NCBI GenBank assembly: GCA_020832305.1
Contig: JAFIEV010000040.1
Location: forward strand, 186,001-250,000
Source: Cyclobacteriaceae bacterium
GTDB taxonomy: Bacteria > Bacteroidota > Bacteroidia > Cytophagales > Cyclobacteriaceae
Direction of reading: 5' to 3'
DNA length: 64,000 nucleotides
Both the position numbers and the translations under genes were made by a program. The number at the start of each line of letters is the position of its first letter. The stretch's first letter is position 1. The notes beneath the pieces are model-generated. The model ran no database searches and was not told where the DNA came from. It was given only the letters and a program-made list of their open reading frames with translations. Below are positions 28,751 through 36,379 of this stretch, one piece after another.

Positions 28751-29260
28751 TTAAGGATATACTGCAATGCCCTCAATTTCAATAAGAAAGTTGCTGTTAA
28801 CCAGGGTAGGAACACCTATGGTTGCCCTTGCAACCTTTACAGTATTTTCTGAATTGTTAAAATACTGGTCATAGGCCTCATTCCAACCTTTAAAATCATA
28901 CAATCCGTCTCTATATGGATCCGGAGCCACATAAACCCGCATCGAAACGACATCTCTCAGCGTAAGACCGGCATCGGACAATTGGCCGCTGATCTTTTCC
29001 AGAATACTGATTGCCTGGGTTTTGGTATCACCCATATAGGCAGCGGTATTTTTTTCGGCATCTGGGCTTGCCGGATCAGCTACAATGCCACTTATAATGT
29101 ACAATGCCTTGCCTTCAGGTATATACACGCCATCGGATATCCTCGATGTTGATTTACCGAAAAACTTGACCTTGTCAGCTGAAGTTGACCTTTCCAACTT
29201 GGATTGACAAGACAGAAGCATCATCAGCATAATTGCGAAAAAAGGAAACTGCGTTTTCAT
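28751..29260 (-). CDS. exported RidA-family (YjgF) lipoprotein
   Basis: 169 residues. RidA proteins usually are cytosolic enamine/imine deaminases of about 125 residues. Here a lipoprotein signal with Cys18 (MMLLSCQSK) precedes the fold. The RidA order is visible: FGKSTSRISDGVYIPEGKALYIISGIVADP, then the helix TKTQAISILEKISGQL, VVSMRVYVAPD, and the end ARATIGVPTLVNSNFLIEIEGIAV. The Arg of the catalytic site is placed in MRVYV or VARATIG, but I cannot be sure the pocket is intact. Extracytoplasmic location makes the classic metabolic role unlikely. It lies between an unknown gene and the histidine kinase, about 70 nt from each. Confidence 0.85.
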   Translation of the reverse strand: MKTQFPFFAIMLMMLLSCQSKLERSTSADKVKFFGKSTSRISDGVYIPEGKALYIISGIVADPASPDAEKNTAAYMGDTKTQAISILEKISGQLSDAGLTLRDVVSMRVYVAPDPYRDGLYDFKGWNEAYDQYFNNSENTVKVARATIGVPTLVNSNFLIEIEGIAVYP

Positions 29261-29331
29261 AGTTGCTGTATTTGAGGTTGTCAGAATAAAAGTTTGCGCA
29301 TTTTAAAAAAAAACTGTTTGCTGATCTGAAA

Positions 29332-29742
29332 TCAATACTTCCCCAAAGTATTGGCCAGATTCAATAAATTGCCTATATCATTATCAAACTCCTCCTTATG
29401 CTCTTCAGGGAACGCTCCATAATTTTCCATTTTTTTTGATCTGGCATCACTTAGAATTTCCCAAATTTTTACATGATTGGCATAAAAAATTTTACTTTGC
29501 TCAATGGTTTTGGGTCGCAACCCATATTTTTCTACCATATGAGCTATGTTATATTTCATTTCAGCAAGTGTATGCTCAAGCAATTCTGCACTTTCTGCAG
29601 GCAGATCATGGTTAATTCTTATCATAGATTGGTTTACATGACATTTCAAACTCCTTTCCATTTCCACCAATAATTTTTCAAGATGGAATAAAGTGCCGGA
29701 AAGAGATCTCTTGTGATTATCTGAAAGTTTGATGATTTTCAT
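29332..29742 (-). CDS. small helical protein of unknown function
   Basis: 136 residues, no signal peptide and no membrane segment. It is predicted by eye to be nearly all helical, with an even spread of charged residues and eight histidines, of which several fall in helices (His36, His45, His56, His67, His90). A metal-binding four-helix bundle is conceivable but unsupported by a known motif. It stands on the same strand as the RidA lipoprotein and histidine kinase and just downstream of the terminator of the susCD operon. Confidence 0.7.
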   Translation of the reverse strand: MKIIKLSDNHKRSLSGTLFHLEKLLVEMERSLKCHVNQSMIRINHDLPAESAELLEHTLAEMKYNIAHMVEKYGLRPKTIEQSKIFYANHVKIWEILSDARSKKMENYGAFPEEHKEEFDNDIGNLLNLANTLGKY

Positions 29743-29804
29743 GAAAAATAAATCATAGTAATGACAAAAATTGCTTTAAAATTTCCAACTGTTAATGTAA
29801 TATA

Positions 29805-29846
29805 AAAAAAAGCAAAAAAAAAGGAGGCCATTGCTGCAGCCCCCTT
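29805..29846 (-). terminator. intrinsic terminator of the susC-susD-FISUMP operon
   Basis: Read on the minus strand, AAGGGGGC (plus 29839-29846) pairs with GCCUCCUU (plus 29821-29828) through one G-U pair, with a 10-nt loop, followed by a run of T interrupted once. It begins about 25 nt after the FISUMP gene stop. Confidence 0.75.
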
Positions 29847-29871
29847 TTCCAATTCATTTGGCATTGCGTAA

Positions 29872-30993
29872 TTAATCTTTTATACATCTTATACTCATCC
29901 CCGAGCGTTTGTCAATATTGCCTTCCTGTACAATGGGAAACTGGTTGAGCAGACGATAATAGGCGTTTGCTGTATTGGTTGGAAGTTGGTCTGATGTCCA
30001 GAAAACGGCATTTTCGCCAGGAAATACAGAGTATCCCCAGTTTCCGGCAAACAGAGCATCAAAACCCGATGAGCTATTGGCACCAAGCAGCTTACGGGGA
30101 ACATTAGTGCCTGTGCCTCCATTGCCATCTATCGCAAGATAATCTCGCAACTGGTTAAATTCGGCCCTCGAAGGGATATGCCAACCTGTAGGGCAAACAC
30201 CCTGAACCCCTGCGCCTGCCTCTGCACCATTCATGGCAGCATTCCAAGTGTAGTGGGCACCCATCAAAGTGTTGCAGTTGGTTCCGGCGCAGTGCCTTCC
30301 GTTGATTACAATTTCCGGATTATCGGGGCGATTGGCCGTTCTCAGGTTTGATTTTGTCCAGCATTGATTCCCGATTTGCACAGTGGCATATCTGATGCCG
30401 TTTACATCGATGATAGAATCGCGGCCACACATAAATTCCAGTTCAGGAACAATAGCCTGGGCAGTGGTTTTTATGGCAAATGGGGTACTTGAGTCAGTTA
30501 CTGTCACAGAATATACACCAGGTCTTAGATTTCTGACATTCTGGGTTGTCACATTGGTGCTCCATAAGATGCTATATGGCGGTGTACCACCTTCAATAGT
30601 TAGATTAATTCTCGCGTCGCGGGCTGTATAATAGGTTTCAGGTATTACTTCCAAAGTAAGATCAAGATCTTTGCCAGGTTGCAGCACCTGAACATCAGCG
30701 GCTGCTACGCCCTTACCTCCGTAAATCACGGTTAGTCTGTAAGTCCCTGCCCTTACCCCGCTAATAATCGGTTCTGTGATGCCATTATTCCAGAAATATT
30801 GAAAGGGTTCCTTACCACCGCTAATGCGTGCTGTTACAGAACCATCATTTCCATTAAAGGCAGAAACATGGTTTACATCAAATTCAATTTCTACCCTTGG
30901 CAATGCTTCGAGCGTCTCTTCCTGACAAGAGGTAGAAACAGCGCATAAAACGATCATCAATACGGCTGATATGTATATTTTATATTTTTTCAT
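29872..30993 (-). CDS. lipoprotein with SprB-type repeats and a FISUMP domain
   Basis: 373 residues from the ATG at 30993, which begins a signal MKKYKIYISAVLMIVLC with lipobox STSCQEE; the longer frame to 31107 overlaps the susD gene and is not used. Two SprB-like repeats (about 40-115 and 118-195) share the pattern GG-PxxYxWSNG (ISGGKEPFQYFWNNG and IEGGTPPYSILWSTN). The C-terminal 170 residues are a FISUMP domain: IDVNGIRYATVQIGNQCWTKSNL, GAHYTWNAAMNG, GWHIPSRAEFNQLRDYL and the closing SGMSIRCIKD. It lies 25 nt after susD and is the last gene before a terminator, so it is probably a surface-exposed accessory of this SusCD pair; ligand unknown. Confidence 0.87.
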   Translation of the reverse strand: MKKYKIYISAVLMIVLCAVSTSCQEETLEALPRVEIEFDVNHVSAFNGNDGSVTARISGGKEPFQYFWNNGITEPIISGVRAGTYRLTVIYGGKGVAAADVQVLQPGKDLDLTLEVIPETYYTARDARINLTIEGGTPPYSILWSTNVTTQNVRNLRPGVYSVTVTDSSTPFAIKTTAQAIVPELEFMCGRDSIIDVNGIRYATVQIGNQCWTKSNLRTANRPDNPEIVINGRHCAGTNCNTLMGAHYTWNAAMNGAEAGAGVQGVCPTGWHIPSRAEFNQLRDYLAIDGNGGTGTNVPRKLLGANSSSGFDALFAGNWGYSVFPGENAVFWTSDQLPTNTANAYYRLLNQFPIVQEGNIDKRSGMSIRCIKD

Positions 30994-31018
30994 ATGTCTA
31001 ATAATTAAAAAAATCGAA

Positions 31019-32614
31019 TCAGTCACCTCTTTGTATTCTAAAATCCATTTCTCTTTGAGGTATTCTCCAGTACAATCCATTATAGGGCGGGGCAATAGGC
31101 TGAACATTTACCCGGTCTCCTGGCCCTATGGCGAGTTGAAGACTTTGCAAATAGTTTAGTCTGTCTCCTTCAAAGCTCATTTCTTTTATTCTTTCTTTGT
31201 GAATATCCTCTTCTGTAACTGAAGTGAGAACCGGAAGGCCCGCCCTTTGTCTTACCACATTTATATCGGCAGTAGCACCCTGCACATTGCCTTTTTTAAA
31301 TCGTAAAATAGCACGGGTAAGGTAAGCTTCTGCCAGACGCACAAGAGGCACATTGCTAAATTGCCCGTCCATTCCCCTGTAGTATTTGTCGCCCCACACC
31401 ATAGGAGTAGTTATCTGTGGGTATTGCAACTCGTATCGGTTGGGGTCTGGGTCAGGTGTATTAGGCTTAGGTTCAAGCCGGTAATACAGTTGCTGATATC
31501 TTTTATCTCGACGGGCTTCATTTGTTTCAGCAAAGTTGTTATCCATCCAACCTATTCTTTGCAGGGCATAATGACTCATGGTAAACTGATGCCATCCTCC
31601 CCTTTTAGTATCTGCACCGCGACCCCCATTCATGGCCCTGTAGTCTGAGAAATTGTACAATGTGGCATCTCTGGGAGTAAATCTCTTTACATCATCGTAA
31701 TTGAGTGCGTACCAAATTACTTCATTGCCACTGGTAGCATTGCTTCGGTTAAATGCTTCAATGGGATCTTCATTGAGTTGATAGGGCCCTGAGATCACGT
31801 AATCAAGCAGCGGAAGGGCTTCATCAATTCTGCCCAAACGGAAATATATCCGACTTAATATCATAGCTGCTGCGTAGCGATTGGCCCTGCCATGCTGGTA
31901 AGAAGGATGGTGGATTCCGGGCTGAAACCTTTCCGGCAGTAACTCTAAGGATTTTTTTAAGTCTTCAATTACTATTTCATACAATTGGGCCGCTGTACCG
32001 AAATCCACATCAATAGCTTCACTGGCGCTGGTAGGAAATTGCAACCGCAAAGGTAATACCTCACGGCTTGTAAAACCTTCGGCGCCCGGGGCCGGAGCGT
32101 GCATCATGAGTAAATATGAATACGAATAAGCTCTGAAAAATAAGGCTTCCCCTTCTATTCTGTCAATGTTTAAACGATCATTGGCGTTCATCCCCTGGTA
32201 TGGTTCGCGACCGGTAGCGTTGAGAAAGTCCAAAACTGAATTGCAAGCACCAATGGCCATATAAGCAGCATTAAAAACCTCATCGGCTCTTCCGATTTGT
32301 ACATCAACAGTTCGAAAGTACGTTTCGATAAATGGGTAATTGGCAGCTGATCCCGGCACCAGAAAAACCTGATCTGTCATGATATCCATAATCACATTAC
32401 CCACCATATAAAAAGCACCCCCCCAGCTTGAGTGAAGACCTGCGGCATATGGAGAAACAATACCAAACTCCAGTTCATTCATATTGAGCCATGGAAACTC
32501 GGGTGGATTGGTAAGTTCAAAGAAGTCCTCATTATTGCAAGAGCTGTAAATGCCCATTAACAGAATAAGCGTTGTTGCGATCGGAAAGAGTTTTTTATAT
32601 ATTGTATTTGACAT
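31019..32614 (-). CDS. SusD/RagB family nutrient-binding outer-membrane lipoprotein
   Basis: 531 residues with a lipobox at Cys26 (GIYSSCNNED). SusD proteins form the lid over a SusC transporter. Typical features: the long helical TPR-like core, EGEALFFRAYSYSYLLMMHAPAP, HGRANRYAAAMILSRIYFRLGRIDEALPLLD, VPLVRLAEAYLTRAILRFKKG and ADINVVRQRAGLP near the end. It follows susC by 18 nt. No glycan-degrading enzyme accompanies the pair, so the substrate may be peptide, glycan or another large nutrient. Confidence 0.95.
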   Translation of the reverse strand: MSNTIYKKLFPIATTLILLMGIYSSCNNEDFFELTNPPEFPWLNMNELEFGIVSPYAAGLHSSWGGAFYMVGNVIMDIMTDQVFLVPGSAANYPFIETYFRTVDVQIGRADEVFNAAYMAIGACNSVLDFLNATGREPYQGMNANDRLNIDRIEGEALFFRAYSYSYLLMMHAPAPGAEGFTSREVLPLRLQFPTSASEAIDVDFGTAAQLYEIVIEDLKKSLELLPERFQPGIHHPSYQHGRANRYAAAMILSRIYFRLGRIDEALPLLDYVISGPYQLNEDPIEAFNRSNATSGNEVIWYALNYDDVKRFTPRDATLYNFSDYRAMNGGRGADTKRGGWHQFTMSHYALQRIGWMDNNFAETNEARRDKRYQQLYYRLEPKPNTPDPDPNRYELQYPQITTPMVWGDKYYRGMDGQFSNVPLVRLAEAYLTRAILRFKKGNVQGATADINVVRQRAGLPVLTSVTEEDIHKERIKEMSFEGDRLNYLQSLQLAIGPGDRVNVQPIAPPYNGLYWRIPQREMDFRIQRGD

Positions 32615-32632
32615 GATTCAATATATTTAAAA

Positions 32633-35600
32633 TTAAAATTGAACAGTAATACCAACATTGTACATCTTAAGCAGAGGAAGATTCACACCTCCGGTTTCGG
32701 GGTCCCATCCTTCGTATTCAGGAGTGAAGGTAAATAAGTTATTCCCTGAGATAAAAGTACGGATGTTGCTGACTTTCATACGCCGGGCCAGTTCCTTGGG
32801 AAAGGTGTAGCCTAGTTGTATATTTCTTACCCTTACAAAGTCCCCTCTGAAAAGGTATTTAGTCCAGTTTTCAGTTTCATTATTATAGTTGCCTAATCCT
32901 GCGCCCAATTCGCCGCCGGTCCAGTAACCAAAAGCACGTGGATCATTGGGGTCGCCGGTCCACCCGGGGTTTGGTATTTCATGGTTCCACCCCCAGTCGT
33001 GTAAGCTATTCCAGCGAAGTTCAGGATATTTGGCATTTGGATTATCGGGAGTCCAGGTATTGCCCATCAGATCTTTTCTCAACACGACCTGACCAATTTG
33101 TACATTGGTTCCTCTTTGCATCTCATAGTCATAAAGCCAGTTTCCTCCCGAAAAGCTGATGAGTACATTCAAATCAAAGCCTTTGTATTCCCATGTATTG
33201 TTGATCCCTCCAAAAAATCTGGGAATGGCCGATTTATCATTATGTATGATGCGGTTTCGTTGCAGGTTGGTGAGCGTCGCAGGTACTTTTCTGCCGGTTT
33301 TTATGGTTTCGCCTGTAGCAATGTAATGGTTAAAATCAATTTCCCATATCATATTAATACCTCTTTCAGGGTCGATTCCGGCATCCTCAGCCATAAAATA
33401 AGGCCTTAATCTGCCTTCTTTGCGATTAATATTAAATCCGCTGATAATTCCGCGTCCGCTGCGATCGATATCTGGTGTAAGACTTAAAATTTTGCTGTTG
33501 TTGGTAGTAAAATTGAAATCAGTTGTCCATTTGAAATTATTTTTATGAATGTTGACTGATTTAATTTCAAATTCAAATCCAAAATTATTCATATCGCCAA
33601 TGTTGCTCCAGATGCCTCCTCCCTGTACACCCGCTGAATTAGGTAATTGAGAGCGTAGTAACATATCGGTTACATTTTGCATATAATAGGCTATACTACC
33701 CGAAATGCGGTTATCCATCAAAGCAAAGTCAAATCCTACATCGTAGCTGTTGGTGGTTTCCCAGGTAATGTCTGGTGTACCGATATTGGTAAGTCTGGTT
33801 CCGGCGGCGATCAAATCCTGGGTTCCATACCTCCATGCCGGTCTGTTCTCGTAAATGTTTTGCGCCAGGTTTGGCGGAATGTCTTTATTACCCGTTTGGC
33901 CAAAACTACCTCTGAGTTTCAGCATTGTGACTTTTGGTATATTGAAAAATGCTTCTTCTGAGATTATCCAACCGGCAGAAAGGGCCGTAAAAGTACCCCA
34001 TCGAAATTCTGGAGCAAAATTTGATGAGGCATCTCTTCTAAAGCTTGTGCCAATCAGATATCGGTCTTTAAATTTATAATCGGCTCTGCCAAAAAATGCT
34101 CTCAGATATTCCTCTACATTTAGTCTTGAGCTCATCGATAAAAAGTCCTGTGGCACGCCCAATTGCTGATACGAACCTGTCAGATTTTGGCCTTCCAAAT
34201 CCCGGGTATATTGATTTATACTCTGTGATTCTGTGCCTGCAACAATGAGTATATTGTGATCTTCTCCAAAATTCCGGTTGTAGGTGGCATAGATGTTATA
34301 ATTGGAACTGCTGCGTGTTGCGGCCCGGTCGGTAGCATATGAGCCCATTTCCCGGAGAATATCTGCTATCCAGAAAACACTGTTGTTTTGTATAAAATCA
34401 ATAGAAACCTCTGAGCGAACTGAAAGCCCTTTTACTGAAGGTATTGCATAATTAAAATAAACACCTCCAATTCCTCTGTATTGATCTACCACATCCAGCA
34501 TGAGGTCGCGATCTATATTGGCGGTAAGGTTACTGCCTGACATAGGGTTCCAGTATCCACTGCGATGGTCTGAATTAAATACGGGAAACCAGGGTAATGC
34601 ACCCCGGTTGGCCTGGCCAAATCCACCCACAGAACCACCTGAATTACTCCCGGTAGCCCCCCCGGTTTGCGTCTTCTGACGATCGTTTTTGGTATAGGAA
34701 AAATTTAATCTCGCACCTACTTCAAAGCCTTTAACCGGCTCAAAATTTAGATTTGCGCGTCCACTGAATCTTTGAAAGCGATTGTTTTTCAGTACGCTTT
34801 TATCATCGCGATACCCTGCCGAGATAAAAAATGAACCTCCGTCAAATCCTTTCGAACTTGAAAGGTTCAGATCCTGATAATTGCCAGTGCGCAATATTTC
34901 ATCAAACCAGTTGGTATTCACTGCCAGTGCTTCATTCCTGGTCAGTTCATAAGTGGGATTATCTCTGAAAAAAGCTGTTATGGTTCGGGGCTCAAAAGGG
35001 GAAAACACTCCATCTGGATTATTGGGCCTTTTACTCGAATTGCGTCGGGCTTCTTCTACCAGATCAAACCATTCACGTGTATTGGTAAAGCCAATATCTG
35101 CAGGGCCGCGGGCAAGATCAGAGAGGCCTGAATTAAATGTTACGTTGGTCACTCCTTTGGAGCCTCTTCCGGATTTTGTGGTGACTAACACAACGCCGTT
35201 AGACCCGCGTGAACCATAGATGGCTGTGGCGGAAGCATCTTTTAATACTTCTATGGATTCGATATCATTGGGATTGAGCATAGACAGAGGACTTTGACCT
35301 GTGCTACCCTGGGTTCTCTCCAGACCTCCTCCGGAATATACCGGCATGCCATCGATTACCCAAAGTGGATCGGTGGATGAATTGATAGAACTCAAACCAC
35401 GTACTTTGATACTCACCGGAGCGCCGGGCACTCCACTCGACTGCACTACTGAAACCCCTGCGGCAAGGCCTTGCAAGGCATTTTCAAATGAAGTCATCGG
35501 CATGCGGGTAATATCTTCAGAAGATATGGTAGCGACTGAACCAATAATGTCCCTTTTCTTTTTCTCGCCATAACCAATTACCACCATTTCGTCAAGGGTC

Positions 35601-35893
35601 GTAATATCCGGTAATAAGGTAAAGTTGATAACAGAACGGTTCTGTACGTTGATACGTTCGGAAATATAGCCCACTGAGCTGAAAATTAAAACAGCATCTC
35701 CCGGAGCACTGATTCTGTAGTTTCCATTCATATCAGTGACTGTTCCGGTAGCAGTGCCTTCCACTACCACATTAACACCGGGCAGGCCTTGTTGATCGTC
35801 TCCACTGACAACCCTTCCTGTTATTTCAAGTGGTTGCGACCAGGCCTGTGTCACAACACACATCAAAAACATAAATTGTAAAAAGTTCTTCAT
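32633..35893 (-). CDS. SusC/RagA family TonB-dependent outer-membrane transporter
   Basis: 1086 residues from the ATG at 35893, which starts the signal MKNFLQFMFLMCVVTQAWSQ; the frame extends 25 codons further without a convincing start. Order: a carboxypeptidase-regulatory-like domain (about 22-105, GLPGVNVVVEGTATGTVTDMNGNY), the SusC signature region DEMVVIGYGEKKKRDIIGSV, the plug (VRGLSSINSSTDPLWVIDGMPV, LKDASATAIYGSRGSNGVVLVTTK), then a 22-strand barrel ending LLKMYNVGITVQF. It imports large nutrients using TonB energy. It starts the operon susC-susD-FISUMP. There is no sigma/anti-sigma pair next to it. Confidence 0.96.
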   Translation of the reverse strand: MKNFLQFMFLMCVVTQAWSQPLEITGRVVSGDDQQGLPGVNVVVEGTATGTVTDMNGNYRISAPGDAVLIFSSVGYISERINVQNRSVINFTLLPDITTLDEMVVIGYGEKKKRDIIGSVATISSEDITRMPMTSFENALQGLAAGVSVVQSSGVPGAPVSIKVRGLSSINSSTDPLWVIDGMPVYSGGGLERTQGSTGQSPLSMLNPNDIESIEVLKDASATAIYGSRGSNGVVLVTTKSGRGSKGVTNVTFNSGLSDLARGPADIGFTNTREWFDLVEEARRNSSKRPNNPDGVFSPFEPRTITAFFRDNPTYELTRNEALAVNTNWFDEILRTGNYQDLNLSSSKGFDGGSFFISAGYRDDKSVLKNNRFQRFSGRANLNFEPVKGFEVGARLNFSYTKNDRQKTQTGGATGSNSGGSVGGFGQANRGALPWFPVFNSDHRSGYWNPMSGSNLTANIDRDLMLDVVDQYRGIGGVYFNYAIPSVKGLSVRSEVSIDFIQNNSVFWIADILREMGSYATDRAATRSSSNYNIYATYNRNFGEDHNILIVAGTESQSINQYTRDLEGQNLTGSYQQLGVPQDFLSMSSRLNVEEYLRAFFGRADYKFKDRYLIGTSFRRDASSNFAPEFRWGTFTALSAGWIISEEAFFNIPKVTMLKLRGSFGQTGNKDIPPNLAQNIYENRPAWRYGTQDLIAAGTRLTNIGTPDITWETTNSYDVGFDFALMDNRISGSIAYYMQNVTDMLLRSQLPNSAGVQGGGIWSNIGDMNNFGFEFEIKSVNIHKNNFKWTTDFNFTTNNSKILSLTPDIDRSGRGIISGFNINRKEGRLRPYFMAEDAGIDPERGINMIWEIDFNHYIATGETIKTGRKVPATLTNLQRNRIIHNDKSAIPRFFGGINNTWEYKGFDLNVLISFSGGNWLYDYEMQRGTNVQIGQVVLRKDLMGNTWTPDNPNAKYPELRWNSLHDWGWNHEIPNPGWTGDPNDPRAFGYWTGGELGAGLGNYNNETENWTKYLFRGDFVRVRNIQLGYTFPKELARRMKVSNIRTFISGNNLFTFTPEYEGWDPETGGVNLPLLKMYNVGITVQF

Positions 35894-36379
35894 CGCACAA
35901 ATTTTCAGTTTTAAATCACCTCCAAAATTACCCGCCCTACACTGCCAGACCGTGGAAAATCGTCCCAATTATACCTTATAAATGTCCCCGTATAATTTCT
36001 TTCAGGAAAACGCTCTTCAAAAAATAAATGCTGTCATAATCTGAAGATGTAAGGCCTGTTTTACAGAGTCTAGGTTGCCCATGATTGACAGATTTAAATT
36101 TTTTAAGGAAAAACACAGGTGGGACGTTTGTCATGGCAGATTGGGACATCATTACACATAGACCCATAATGGGATTAATAATTTTGATTGGCCGAGAAAA
36201 AGAAAATTTTACATCATAAATCCAATGTCATGAAAAAGAAAAAAAAGAAGATGAATTGCTGGAGGGCCCGTGCACCGGGAAACTCAATTAATCGCTGGCA
36301 ATAAGGCTCAAACAGTAAAAAATCAAGGCCGCCAAATCCCAGGAATGTGGCCGCTTTTTATAATTAAAAACTAAAGTAT
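35894..36379. other. divergent intergenic region between susC and the repeat protein gene
   Basis: 486 bp without a credible gene. It holds the susC -7 box, an isolated plus-strand TAATTTTG at 36179-36186, an A-rich stretch near 36236-36250, a GC-rich hairpin (CCCG, TGCAC, CGGG at about 36267-36279) and a hairpin built on GGCC...GGCC followed by a short T run at about 36327-36360, just before the start of the repeat protein. The last two would lie in the 5' leader of that gene and could be a processing or attenuation signal. I do not recognise a known riboswitch. Confidence 0.5.
35923..35930 (-). promoter_or_regulatory. -7 box of the susC operon
   Basis: On the minus strand TAATTTTG matches TAnnTTTG. 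The -33 region about 20 nt upstream reads TTTTCC, a partial match. Transcription would start near 35917, about 24 nt before the susC ATG. Confidence 0.45.

Noticed and set aside
31019-31107. upstream extension of the FISUMP gene to 31107
   Set aside because: It would overlap susD and hide a textbook lipoprotein signal starting at 30993.
35916-35923. GGAGGTGA, a perfect Shine-Dalgarno sequence upstream of susC on the minus strand
   Set aside because: It lies 22 nt before the ATG, too far to act, overlaps the -7 box end, and Bacteroidota rarely use such sites.
36262-36290. resemblance to the first arm of a SAM-I riboswitch
   Set aside because: Only a GGAGGG...CCGGG-like fragment matches; the remaining helices are absent, and the gene is unrelated to sulfur metabolism.
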